A stretch of DNA of 64,000 bases, taken from contig NZ_JAHLPR010000042.1 of NCBI RefSeq assembly GCF_018918005.1, forward strand, positions 1 to 64,000. Reading direction: 5' to 3'. A program made the position numbers and the translations under genes. Position 1 is the first letter of the stretch. Each line of letters starts with the position of its first letter. The notes beneath the pieces were generated by a model that ran no database searches, had not been told where the DNA came from, and saw only the letters and a list, made by a program, of their open reading frames with translations. This DNA is from Paenibacillus sp. MSJ-34. Lineage in GTDB: Bacteria > Bacillota > Bacilli > Paenibacillales > Paenibacillaceae. Below are positions 8,501 through 16,847 of the stretch, one piece after another.

Positions 8501-9715
8501 CTATCCTTGAATCAATGCGCGAATCCCGTTTTTTACGGTCTCCTCCACCGATGGAGAAAACCTGGAAGGCAAACGAAAGTAACGATGCGACTCGTCCGCC
8601 TCATACCCGCCTTCCGCAATTTGCGCGGCCGTGGGAACATACCCGATCATCCCGTTGCTGTACGCGACCGGCAGCACGTCTGTGCATAGCCGTTTCGCGT
8701 AAAATCCGTACTCCGTCACAACTTCCCCGTTCATCGCCAACAAAGACAAGCCTTCGGCAATGCGAACCAAATTCATCTGAAACGGGACCGTGTGAGGCTC
8801 GGTGCCGGATTCGGTCCCGGCTTCCAGCGGCAGATCGAGTGCCGCGCTTCTGCCGGAAACCGGTCTTGGGCGCAACGCACGCATCGGACGTTCCAGCACG
8901 CGGAACGCCGCTTCCGCCAATTCGCTCCCGAACCGGACGACATCGGCCCCGTCTCCGCGGTAAAACCTTCCTTCCCGTACCAAGCGCGGCCTGACATCCC
9001 CGCAGCATCCTTGCATGAAAAACGCCGTACAGCCGCTCCCAAGCTTCGCCTCCAACAACTCCATCGCTACGCCCGGAAACTCCGAAGAAATCATGTTGAG
9101 GTCGGTCGTTGTCGGATGGCAAGCCAGATGAACGATGATCGCCTTCTCCAGGCCGTCTTCCGTTCGAAACCGTATGACGCTCACCTCGGAATCGGCGGGG
9201 CCGTCTTCGTTAGGAGCCATGACGATATGGCCGTTTTCGAGTTTGCGGCGGTTGACGCCGATCCGGCATTCGCCGCTCCCCCGCTCGATCGCGACCGGCT
9301 CAAGATTGCGCAGCGCCTCCTCAATGCCGTCAAGCAGCGCAGCTTCCAACCCGTCCACGTACGCCCGGTCCGCTTCCCCGATCTCGCTTGCAAACCGGTC
9401 GCTCGTCTGCGGCCCCGAGTGCGTATGCGTCGCATTCAAGATCACCGCCGAACGTTTAATGCCCCAACGTTCCTGGAACGCTTCGTATAAACGCTCCATC
9501 CGCTCAGGCCCCCACCAGATGATATCGGCCGAGACGATGAGCGCGAGCGGGGCCGGGCCCGAAACCGGCTGCGATTGCAAAACCATCGCCTTGACGCAGA
9601 GCGGATGCGACACTCCTTCCGAAACGCCCTGCCGGTGGCCGAACCCAGCTAATGGAACGGGATATGGCGGAGTAATATTTCTTACGGCGGTGCCTAGCTT
9701 CAGCGTAAACGACAT
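8501..9715 (-). CDS. Neutral/alkaline ceramidase-like hydrolase
   Basis: 404 aa matching the N-terminal catalytic domain of neutral/alkaline non-lysosomal ceramidases, which are amide hydrolases with a zinc site. Visible motifs are VGTAVRNITPP-like beginning (LGTAVRNITPPYPVPLAGFG), SADIIWW, ILNATHTHSGPQTSD with the conserved HxHSG, HLACHPTTTD, and FFMQGCCGDVRP. There is no signal peptide, and it lacks the C-terminal domain of secreted ceramidases (usually 650 aa or more), so it is likely cytosolic. Inside an N-acetyl sugar operon it may deacylate an N-acyl amino sugar or conjugate; that role is inference. Confidence 0.8.
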   Translation of the reverse strand: MSFTLKLGTAVRNITPPYPVPLAGFGHRQGVSEGVSHPLCVKAMVLQSQPVSGPAPLALIVSADIIWWGPERMERLYEAFQERWGIKRSAVILNATHTHSGPQTSDRFASEIGEADRAYVDGLEAALLDGIEEALRNLEPVAIERGSGECRIGVNRRKLENGHIVMAPNEDGPADSEVSVIRFRTEDGLEKAIIVHLACHPTTTDLNMISSEFPGVAMELLEAKLGSGCTAFFMQGCCGDVRPRLVREGRFYRGDGADVVRFGSELAEAAFRVLERPMRALRPRPVSGRSAALDLPLEAGTESGTEPHTVPFQMNLVRIAEGLSLLAMNGEVVTEYGFYAKRLCTDVLPVAYSNGMIGYVPTAAQIAEGGYEADESHRYFRLPSRFSPSVEETVKNGIRALIQG

Positions 9716-9732
9716 GTCCTCATTCCCCTCCC

Positions 9733-11022
9733 CTAATCCGATGCGTTCGTCGACGTTGCCGACGCTTTCTCATCAAGCAGTTCGATCGTCAGCAGCACGT
9801 TGCGCATAATGTGATAAGGATCTTTCACAGGCAAAGCGACCGTTTTCTGTATCGGAACGCCCTGCCGGTCGCGGATTTGGATCCATTCGCCGATCGCCGG
9901 ATCCGGGTGCGGGAAGGTACGGAACGCATAGTCATGCATCCGGCTGTACAAGTCCAGGAACTGCGAATCTTGCGTCAAGTCGTAAGACAGCAAAAACGTA
10001 TACAACGCTTCCGAATGCGGCCACCATATTTTCATATCCCATGTATCGCAGATTAACGCCTCATACCTGTCGCCGATCATCCGGCCTTGCGGTTCGCCGC
10101 CGCCGCGGTCGACATAGCGGTATAACCCTCCATAGATCGGGTCCCAGCCGATATCGAACGCCTTCTTCGCCACCCGGGCGGCCTTCCCGGCCGTTTCGGA
10201 AAGACCGAGCTTCCGAGCTTCCTTCATGACGAACCACATGCATTCGATCGAATGGCCGGGCGCAATCTGCCTTGCCAATAGCGTATCGCCGTCCCTGCCG
10301 TCAAGAGGGAGCAGCTCGGCGAGCAGGTCGTCGCCGTCTACGAATTTGTCCATAATCTCGTTCATATAATAGAGACTTCTGCTGCGGATGCCAGCGCCAT
10401 TCGGATGTCCCGCGCGTTCGAGAGCCTCCGCCAATTCTTGCGATACGTTGAGCATAATCATCGCGAACGATTGCGAAACATAACCGTCAGGCACCGGATA
10501 AGGCTCGCTCCGAATCTTGCCCGCTTGCAGCCTGCGCTCGATGCTCCCGTATAATTGCAGCGCCCGTTCCAGCACGTCCCGGTCCCCCGCAACCCGGGCA
10601 AATTCTGTCAATCCCAATACGACGAAGCAATCCGCATAAAAGCTAAGGTCATACCCTTGCCCGGGAATGAGCTCCTTCTTCTCTCCCGTTTCCGTCAACA
10701 CATACGCGCAATTTCCGTTCTTCAGGAAAACATGCTCCATCAAGAAACGCACCGTTTTCCCGGCATGCTCCAAATACATCGCCGCCTGTCCGCCTGGCGA
10801 CCGCTCGTCCAGTACGCCTCGTTCGCATAAATCGGCCAGCCGCGACAAAATCCAAACGAATCTCCCTTGCGACCATGTAAATTTGTCCGTGCTCAGCAAT
10901 TCCGTTCCTTCATTGTTATAACAGGTGTACACCCCGCCGCGGGTCCGGTCGAGCGCCCGCAGCCAGAAGGGCAATAAATTGCGCTGCAACTGATCCCGAT
11001 AAAACGAAAGCAAGTTATTCAT
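9733..11022 (-). CDS. AGE-family N-acylglucosamine 2-epimerase-like protein
   Basis: 429 aa, the (alpha/alpha)6-barrel AGE family that interconverts N-acyl sugars or free sugars at C2. Signature stretches include WLRALDRTRGGVYTCY near the N-terminus, KFTWSQGRFVWILSRL, PGHSIECMWFVM and MKIWWPHSEALY, which carry the conserved His and Glu residues of the barrel. Ribosome-binding GGGGTG lies 6 nt before the ATG. It is cotranscribed with the ABC permeases. Context suggests an N-acetyl-hexosamine such as ManNAc or GlcNAc; a cellobiose-epimerase-like substrate cannot be excluded. Confidence 0.85.
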   Translation of the reverse strand: MNNLLSFYRDQLQRNLLPFWLRALDRTRGGVYTCYNNEGTELLSTDKFTWSQGRFVWILSRLADLCERGVLDERSPGGQAAMYLEHAGKTVRFLMEHVFLKNGNCAYVLTETGEKKELIPGQGYDLSFYADCFVVLGLTEFARVAGDRDVLERALQLYGSIERRLQAGKIRSEPYPVPDGYVSQSFAMIMLNVSQELAEALERAGHPNGAGIRSRSLYYMNEIMDKFVDGDDLLAELLPLDGRDGDTLLARQIAPGHSIECMWFVMKEARKLGLSETAGKAARVAKKAFDIGWDPIYGGLYRYVDRGGGEPQGRMIGDRYEALICDTWDMKIWWPHSEALYTFLLSYDLTQDSQFLDLYSRMHDYAFRTFPHPDPAIGEWIQIRDRQGVPIQKTVALPVKDPYHIMRNVLLTIELLDEKASATSTNASD

Positions 11023-11041
11023 CGTTTCACCCCGCTTGTCC

Positions 11042-11869
11042 TTATTTGCTTCCCGTCATACTAATGCTTTCAATAATGTGGCGCCTCAATAACACAAACA
11101 CGATGAGAATCGGCAGGACCGACATGACCGAACCGGCCGACATGACCGTCATATCGATGGAGAACGCCGATTGGAACATCGCCAAACCGAGCTCCATCGT
11201 ATACAGCTTCGTATCCCCGACAACGAGGAGCGGCCATATAAATGCGTTCCACGCTTCAATAAAAGCGAATATGCCGAGCGCGCTGATCGGCGCTTTGCAT
11301 AGCGGCGCCACGATGCGGAGGAAGATGCGCCATTCCGACGCCCCTTCCACTCTGGCCGCTTCCAGCATTTCGTCGGGAATTTGCTGGATGATATTTTGCC
11401 GCATAAAGAAAATGCCGAAGCTCATCACCAAATACGGCGCGACGAGACCGCGAAAGCTGTTCAGCATATCGAGCTTTTGCATCTGCAAATATAAAGGGAT
11501 CATATAGATTTCAAAAGGCACGATGGCTGTCGCGAGCAAAATCGTAAACAGCGCCGTCGCCCCGACGAAACGAAATTTTGCGAAAATATATCCTGCCAGG
11601 AGCGACGTAAAAACGATCGCCAGAGAGGAAGTGACGGCCATCCGCAAACTGTTCCAGAAATACAGATGGAACGGCGCAGCCTCGAATACGGCCTGGAAAT
11701 TGGTCAGCTTGAACGATTCCGGGATAAACGAGGGCGGCCACACATTCAGCTCGACCGGCGTTTTGAAGGCGGTGGACACCATCCAGAGAAAAGGGATCAC
11801 CATGACGATGGCTCCGATGGCTAAAACAATCGTACGAATAACGCTATGAATCCGTTTTTGCGCGATCAC
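11042..11869 (-). CDS. Sugar ABC transporter permease, MalG type
   Basis: 275 aa with six predicted membrane segments. The cytoplasmic EAA loop reads EAARVEGASEWRIFLRIVAPL, which docks the ATPase. It pairs with the MalF-type permease just upstream, overlapping its gene by 26 bp. It starts with GTG after GGGGTTAAAGC. No ATPase gene is in the operon, so it likely uses a shared MsmX-type ATPase elsewhere, as is usual for Bacillota CUT1 systems. Located in the plasma membrane. Confidence 0.92.
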   Translation of the reverse strand: MIAQKRIHSVIRTIVLAIGAIVMVIPFLWMVSTAFKTPVELNVWPPSFIPESFKLTNFQAVFEAAPFHLYFWNSLRMAVTSSLAIVFTSLLAGYIFAKFRFVGATALFTILLATAIVPFEIYMIPLYLQMQKLDMLNSFRGLVAPYLVMSFGIFFMRQNIIQQIPDEMLEAARVEGASEWRIFLRIVAPLCKAPISALGIFAFIEAWNAFIWPLLVVGDTKLYTMELGLAMFQSAFSIDMTVMSAGSVMSVLPILIVFVLLRRHIIESISMTGSK

Positions 11870-12788
11870 GCTTTAACCCCCTCTTCGAAGTATTCTTCTC
11901 TCTGGCCAATCCCATTTGAATGCCCGTCAAAATCAAGACGATCAGGAACAAGACGACGGCCGAAGCGGACGCATACCCCATATTGAAAAAGCGGAACGCG
12001 TTCTCGATCATGTCGTATACGAGCACGCGCACGACATAACCCGGAGAGCCCTGAATATCCGAAGCCAAAATGTAAATTTGGCTGAAAACGTTATACCCGT
12101 GAATCAGGGTAATGACCGAGACGAACACGGTAATCGGCTTTAACAAAGGAATCGTAATATATCGAAAAGCTTTGATTCCGGTCGCTCCGTCAATCGAGGC
12201 CGCTTCGTAATATTCTTTGGAGATGCCCGTCAAGCCTACCGTGAAAATGATCATATTGTAGCCGATCGTTTTCCAGACGGTAAGAATAATGACCGAGACG
12301 ATCGCCAGCGCGGGATCCAGCAGCCACGGCTTCGGGCTCACGCCGAAAAAAGACAGGAAATAATTAAACAACCCGTATTGAGAATCGAGAATCCATTTCC
12401 ACGTGACGGCCACGGGCACCATCGGCGTAATGTAAGGCAGGAAATAAAAAGCCTCGAACCACGACTTGAAACGGATCGCCTTCGACAACAGGTAGGCGAT
12501 AACGAGCGCGCTCGGTACGCTGAAGATCAAGATGCCAAAAGCGATGACGGTCGTATTTTTGAGCGATGTCATAAATGCTTCGCTTTGGAACAATGTCACG
12601 AAATTTTCCATGCCGACGAAAGGTTTCTCGACAGACACCATATCCCATTGAAATAAACTGATATAGAAGGTTTTCACAATAGGAATGAATCGAAGATACG
12701 CGTAAATCGCCATAATCGGAGCCAGCCCAATGAGTACAAACCAGTGGTGCGGTTTGAGCCGGAACTTTCTTCTAGCCAAAGTTGCCAT
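11844..12788 (-). CDS. Sugar ABC transporter permease, MalF type
   Basis: 314 aa, six predicted membrane segments after a basic N-terminus. The EAA loop is YYEAASIDGATGIKAFRYIT, typical of CUT1 importer permeases. Ribosome-binding AAAGGGGAATG precedes the ATG. A strong hairpin (12825-12864) lies between this gene and the upstream SBP gene, and the downstream permease gene overlaps it. With the SBP it forms the uptake part of the amino-sugar operon. Confidence 0.92.
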   Translation of the reverse strand: MATLARRKFRLKPHHWFVLIGLAPIMAIYAYLRFIPIVKTFYISLFQWDMVSVEKPFVGMENFVTLFQSEAFMTSLKNTTVIAFGILIFSVPSALVIAYLLSKAIRFKSWFEAFYFLPYITPMVPVAVTWKWILDSQYGLFNYFLSFFGVSPKPWLLDPALAIVSVIILTVWKTIGYNMIIFTVGLTGISKEYYEAASIDGATGIKAFRYITIPLLKPITVFVSVITLIHGYNVFSQIYILASDIQGSPGYVVRVLVYDMIENAFRFFNMGYASASAVVLFLIVLILTGIQMGLAREKNTSKRGLKRDRAKTDS

Positions 12789-12824
12789 GGTTCATTCCCC
12801 TTTCCGCGTTATCCGCCGCAGTAA

Positions 12825-12864
12825 CGTAAGGAACCCTTCCCGCGCTTGGGCCGGGTTCCTTACG
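12825..12864 (-). promoter_or_regulatory. Intercistronic hairpin between SBP and permease genes
   Basis: Perfect 12-bp stem CGTAAGGAACCC (12825-12836) and GGGTTCCTTACG (12853-12864) with a 16-nt loop. No T-run follows, so it is more likely an mRNA 3'-end stabiliser or partial terminator that sets a higher SBP:permease ratio. Confidence 0.7.
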
Positions 12865-12868
12865 CAGC

Positions 12869-14215
12869 TTACTCCGCCAAATGCCCCGCCTTTTTCAGAA
12901 TCGCGTTGGTTTCTTTGGCCAAATCCGCCAGGAACGCTTCCATCTTGGCCGGATTATCCACGAACGAAGCGTCGGTAAAACCTTTCTCGGACAAACGGTC
13001 CGCGAACTTCGTCAATATTTCGTCGAATTCCGGAATCGTCGGGTACGCGTGCAATTCTTGCTTGGTAAAGAAGGCTTTGAACTGCGGATTTTCCTGGAAG
13101 AAGTCTTCCATATCCAAATCTTCGCGCGCAGGGAGCCATCCGGTCATCGCGACCATTTGCTTGTGGTTTTCCGGTTTCATCAAGAAGCGGATGAAATCCC
13201 AAGCCGTCTCTTCTTTCTCTTTCGCCGCATTCGTTACATAGAAATCGGACATCCCGATCACGTTCGCTTTCGGCAGCGGCGCGGTGGCATATTCGAGATT
13301 CGGCGCTTTCTCTTTAATATCGCCTATGACCCATGATTCGCGGACGAAGAAGGCGGCCAATTCCATCTCGAACGCTTCCGCGTCATGCTTAATCGTCGGA
13401 TCGTCGGTTTTATACTTATGAACCATGTCGATGTACATTTGCAGCGTTTTGAGGCCGGCTTCGTTATCGTAGTTCGCTTTATATTTGCCGGGTGATACTT
13501 CCTTCACGATGCTGCCGCCATGCTGGGCCAACAACGTCCAGAACTTCTCGCCCAAACCGCTGCCGCCCCCCGTAAGGCGCAAGCTCATTCCCGCCCGCTC
13601 CAGATTGCCCGATCCGTCCTTCTTGGCCAGCTTTTGCGCGTATTCGAGAAATTGGTCGATACTGGTCGGCGGTTCGGTCAAACCCGCTTCCGCGAACATT
13701 TTCGTATTGTAATAAATGACTCCTTTGCCAAGCTGATGCGGAATGCCGTAAACGGTATTGTTCACTTGAGCCCGGTCGCTCACAATATCCGGATAAATGC
13801 CGCTCGTCACCATCTGCGCCAAATCGTCCGGAGCCTGCTTCAGCATATTGCCTTGCACATAGCGCAGAGCGATCACCGGATTAAGCGACACGATATCGGC
13901 CGCGCTGCCGGACGGAAGGCCTGCGGCTGCTTTCTTCTCGAAATCCCGGAGCGGAAAAGACGCAATGTTGATCGTGACGTTCGGATGCTCTTTCTTATAC
14001 TCTTCCGCCATTTTTTTATACCACGGGTCCAATTCCGGATAACCGCCCCAAATCGTCAGCTCTACCGGCTTGCTATCCGTGGGGGATTGCTGATTATTCG
14101 AGTTCGGAGAATCGGACGAGTCCTTCACGTTGCTCCCGCCCGAGCAACCGGCCAAGGCCAGCGACAACATTACAACTAGTGAAATTACCGTAAGTACGCT
14201 CTTTTTACTTTTCAC
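12869..14215 (-). CDS. Sugar ABC transporter substrate-binding lipoprotein
   Basis: 448 aa extracytoplasmic solute-binding protein (CUT1/family 1). The lipoprotein signal is MKSKKSVL, a hydrophobic run, then the lipobox LAGC, giving a membrane-anchored protein. The mature part starts with a Ser/Asn/Asp-rich linker, then VELTIWGGYPELDPWYKKMAEEY, typical of the family. Starts with GTG after GGGAGGAACGAAA. It is first in the transport-catabolism operon, directly downstream of the LacI gene. Ligand inferred from the operon: an N-acetyl amino sugar or oligosaccharide. Confidence 0.92.
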   Translation of the reverse strand: MKSKKSVLTVISLVVMLSLALAGCSGGSNVKDSSDSPNSNNQQSPTDSKPVELTIWGGYPELDPWYKKMAEEYKKEHPNVTINIASFPLRDFEKKAAAGLPSGSAADIVSLNPVIALRYVQGNMLKQAPDDLAQMVTSGIYPDIVSDRAQVNNTVYGIPHQLGKGVIYYNTKMFAEAGLTEPPTSIDQFLEYAQKLAKKDGSGNLERAGMSLRLTGGGSGLGEKFWTLLAQHGGSIVKEVSPGKYKANYDNEAGLKTLQMYIDMVHKYKTDDPTIKHDAEAFEMELAAFFVRESWVIGDIKEKAPNLEYATAPLPKANVIGMSDFYVTNAAKEKEETAWDFIRFLMKPENHKQMVAMTGWLPAREDLDMEDFFQENPQFKAFFTKQELHAYPTIPEFDEILTKFADRLSEKGFTDASFVDNPAKMEAFLADLAKETNAILKKAGHLAE

Positions 14216-14245
14216 TTTCGTTCCTCCCTAAACGGATTTTGTTAA

Positions 14246-14258
14246 TGAAGCGCTTTCA
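14246..14258. promoter_or_regulatory. cre-like / LacI-family operator upstream of the SBP gene
   Basis: TGAAGCGCTTTCA, a near-palindrome one base shorter than the usual 14-bp CcpA cre core. It sits about 30 bp before the SBP start codon. It may be bound by CcpA or by the adjacent LacI protein. Confidence 0.5.
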
Positions 14259-14285
14259 ATTTGTGCTTGGGGCAACGGAGCGCCG

Positions 14286-15284
14286 TTACATCCGCTTGAC
14301 GGAAGAACGGACGACCAATTGCTCGGACAGCGTAATCTGTTTGTATTCGGAAACGTTTTCTTCAAAAATGCGTTCGAATAATATTTTCGCCAGCAGTTTC
14401 CCGGCCTCGTAGGTCGGAATGGATACGGAAGTAAGCGGGAAGGTCATTAGCTCGATATCGTCGAAGCCGATTAAGGACAAATCGCCGGGAATGCTCAAGC
14501 CTGCCGCTTCAAACGCTTTGATGACGCCCATCGCGATCACGTCGTCGAAACAGATCAAGGCGGTGGGGCGATCCTCCATGGCGATCAGCCGGTTCCCAAC
14601 ATCCACTCCGTCCGCCAAATGCTTGGCTTCATGAAATACATGTCTTTCGGACAAGGTCAAGCCCCGCTCGAACAAAGTATCTTTAAATCCTTGAAACCGC
14701 TGTTTGGACGCTCTCGACGTGCGTTGACCCGTCACGAATCCGATTTTTGCATGCCCGTATTCGATCAGGTGGTTCGTCACCTGAACGCTGCCCTGATAAT
14801 CGTCAAACTCGACGTAATCGCAGGTCAACCCCGGAATTTCCCCTAACGTCGCGAACGGGATTTCCTTTCTTTTCAATTCGTAAATATGATCGAAAGTAAC
14901 CCCTTCCAGCAACGGGGCGATGATCAGGCCGTCCACCCGCTTGCCGACCATCGCATTCATTTGCGCGACTTCGACCATATGGTTCTCGCCGCTGCTGCAC
15001 AAGAAGACGGTATATCCATGTTCGTTGGCTACATCCTGCACCCCTTTCGTAATTCGGTTGTAAAAAGGATTGGTAATGTCTTTAATGACAAGGCCGATTG
15101 TCTTTGTAAATTTGGAAGTTAGACCCCTTGCAATTTCATTGGGAACGTATCCGTGCTTTTCCGCCGCTTCCAGCACCTTCGCTCTCGTCTTCTCGGAAAA
15201 TCCGGCTTTATTGTTGAGAACGCCCGACACGGTACTTTTGGCTAAGCCTGTAATTCTGGCCAAATCGGCAATTGTAATATTCAT
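14286..15284 (-). CDS. LacI-family transcriptional regulator of the amino-sugar operon
   Basis: 332 aa. N-terminal LacI helix-turn-helix with IADLARITGLAKSTVSGVLN, then hinge PNEIARGLTS, then a periplasmic-binding-protein-like effector domain (TIGLVIKDITNPFYNRI onward). STVSGVLN replaces the more usual STVSRVLN. The start at 15284 is preferred: AAGGGG lies 8 nt ahead, whereas the GTG at 15290 would be only 2 nt from it. It is transcribed in the same direction as, and just upstream of, the ABC and catabolic genes, so it is the likely local regulator. Two operator-like palindromes precede it. Confidence 0.9.
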   Translation of the reverse strand: MNITIADLARITGLAKSTVSGVLNNKAGFSEKTRAKVLEAAEKHGYVPNEIARGLTSKFTKTIGLVIKDITNPFYNRITKGVQDVANEHGYTVFLCSSGENHMVEVAQMNAMVGKRVDGLIIAPLLEGVTFDHIYELKRKEIPFATLGEIPGLTCDYVEFDDYQGSVQVTNHLIEYGHAKIGFVTGQRTSRASKQRFQGFKDTLFERGLTLSERHVFHEAKHLADGVDVGNRLIAMEDRPTALICFDDVIAMGVIKAFEAAGLSIPGDLSLIGFDDIELMTFPLTSVSIPTYEAGKLLAKILFERIFEENVSEYKQITLSEQLVVRSSVKRM

Positions 15285-15303
15285 AACCACCGCCCCTTCA
15301 TGT

Positions 15304-15319
15304 TTTGTACCGGTTCAAA
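15304..15319. promoter_or_regulatory. LacI-type operator 1
   Basis: TTTGTACCGGTTCAAA, an imperfect palindrome with a central CCGG about 20 bp before the LacI start. It matches the second site at 15380 in TTTGnACCGnTTCAAA form, suggesting autoregulation. Confidence 0.55.
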
Positions 15320-15379
15320 TTTGGTATATATTTCATTATTTAAGCAGAATAGAGTGATATTTTTAATTGATATTTTCAA

Positions 15380-15395
15380 TTTGAACCGTTTCAAA
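15380..15395. promoter_or_regulatory. LacI-type operator 2
   Basis: TTTGAACCGTTTCAAA, palindromic arms TTTGAA/TTCAAA around a central CCGT. It lies 76 bp from site 1, close to seven helical turns, so looping by one LacI tetramer is possible (inference). Confidence 0.55.
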
Positions 15396-15503
15396 TAACT
15401 TTTTTTCGATTATAAAGCGTTTTCATTTCTGTTGTCAATCTTTTTTTATCGCAGCCTAACGGAATATTGCGGTGGGATCGAAAAGCGGGGCTTGGAATCC
15501 GGT

Positions 15504-15590
15504 AGGCGGCTTGTGGTGGGCAGCTTGAGGTCGGCGGATTGCGAGGAGCGGATTGCGGTCGGCGGCTTGCGATGGGCAGCTTGCGAGGGT
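15504..15590. repeat. Degenerate 13-15 bp tandem repeat, G-rich on plus strand
   Basis: About six units of the form GGCGGCTTGCGAT / GGGCAGCTTGAGGTC follow each other from 15504. The rest of 15396-15890 shows no gene: it holds an E-type inverted-repeat copy around 15590-15625 and otherwise unremarkable sequence. Confidence 0.5.
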
Positions 15591-15625
15591 GAAGATGCAC
15601 CTTTATTGCACTGGCGTTGCATCGA
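15590..15625. repeat. E-type repeat copy, inverted relative to 16222
   Basis: Contains ATGCACCTTTATTG, repeated exactly at 16243, and ends in GTTGCATCGAG. Its reverse complement aligns with CTCGATGCAACACTAGTG at 16222. The two copies bracket element D and lie just before element C. Confidence 0.45.
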
Positions 15626-15891
15626 GCGTATCGCTGCTCTTCAAGCCCGAGGAAGCGTTTTGTCGGCCCTCTTCTGTGAAAATCCCCCTCGTTCAGATGC
15701 TAGAAAGCCAGGGTTTATTACATACGGGGCGGGATTGGATTGCTGCATGCAGTCCTGAACGATCATTTGCCGCAGAGGTTATCGAAGCTGTATAGCGTGC
15801 TGGCAAGCGATTCCCGTGGGGTAAAAAGGTAAAGCCTGCGATCAGAGTTCACTTCATCATACCTTGGCGGCTGACGATCCGCCCGAGCGGG

Positions 15892-16077
15892 CTAACGAAA
15901 CTGATACACGCTAAAAGCCTGTAAATCATCATTTTGCAATGTCTAACGAAACTCAAACACGCTAATGAGGGGAAAAAGGCGGTACAATCGCCGATTTCCA
16001 ATGAATAACGATGCGTACTTTCGCTAGAATGGGGACGTCTTCATTTTGAGCCTAATAAGAATTGCCAGTTTCGTTAG
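15892..16077. repeat. Four-unit phased element D
   Basis: Units start at 15892, 15943, 16005 and 16055 (spacings 51, 62, 50). Units 1 and 2 read CTAACGAAACT-N3-ACACGCTAA. Units 3 and 4 are the same motif inverted, ending CTTTCGCTAG and GTTTCGTTAG. The element is therefore two direct copies facing two inverted copies, with nearly the same geometry as elements A, B and C. No gene is visible in the surrounding 15.4-16.8 kb. Confidence 0.75.
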
Positions 16078-16221
16078 CGCCAAACAAGGAGCGTAGGTCC
16101 GCGCGAACGCCTTCGAAATGTAGGGAGATCCCCCCTTCTATATGCGCAATAAAGCCAGTTACATTAACGGTGGCGAATGATGAAGCAGACTCCATTGCGG
16201 GTTTTCGAAGCTATCAACTTC

Positions 16222-16256
16222 TCGATGCAACACTAGTGTGAAAATGCACCTTTATT
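16222..16256. repeat. E-type repeat copy
   Basis: CTCGATGCAACACTAGTG followed by AAAATGCACCTTTATTG. A fragment (ATGCAACACTAG) also occurs near 40154. Its function is unknown. Confidence 0.45.
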
Positions 16257-16263
16257 GGTTGAC

Positions 16264-16447
16264 TAACTGCAGAAATCCATCTATTTCGTGGCAAAACCGC
16301 CTTTTGGAGCGAATTAACTGCAAATATCCATCTATTGAAGCTCGGTTTTCTCCTTTTGCGGCCATTCGGACGGGAGCAACTGGAAAAATGCAGTTAATAG
16401 GGCAAAATTTCGCCAAATCGGGAGATGTAAATGGAAAATTGCAGTTA
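16264..16447. repeat. Four-unit phased element C
   Basis: 20-bp units start at 16264, 16315, 16377 and 16428 (spacings 51, 62, 51). Units 1-2 read TAACTGCA-N4-TCCATCTA. Units 3-4 are inverted (CAACTGGA-N4-TGCAGTTA and TAAATGGA-N4-TGCAGTTA). A single unit is not a good palindrome here, but the whole element is, in an arrangement of two forward and two reverse units. It lies about 220 bp beyond the terminator at 16665. Confidence 0.8.
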
Positions 16448-16664
16448 CATCACGGGGCCAGATGGCACAGCGTTCGGAAGGGCGCATTCAAAAGCAGATT
16501 TAGGAGCACATTCAGGAGTACATTCAGGGGCACATCAATCGGGTTGACGCGATAAGGCCACGTTGACGGCGAATTTCGAACCGCCCGCATTCGTTGATCG
16601 ACGATCTCGGCTTACCATCTGCCAATCCCCTTCATTAGATGCGGTACGCGCGGCCGGGTCATGC

Positions 16665-16711
16665 AAAAAAGCCGCTTCTTCCCCGGCATTGGAAAAGAAA
16701 CCGGCTTTCTG
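16665..16711 (-). terminator. Terminator of the GPH symporter gene
   Basis: On the minus strand a stem of GCCGGTTTCTT-like with AAGAAGCGGC is followed by TTTTTT. It is about 140 nt after the stop codon at 16848. The segment 16701-16740 also resembles 44348-44385 (see repeat G). Confidence 0.65.
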
Positions 16712-16847
16712 AACGAAGGGGATTTCGACAAAAGGGGAGGAAATATGGTTATGGTAATGGTTAGGCGAAGTGTTCTTTATGCGCATCATCCCTAGCATCC
16801 ATGCCGCCGGAAACAGAGTTCCGGCGGTCGAATCGCGCATCGGCGGC

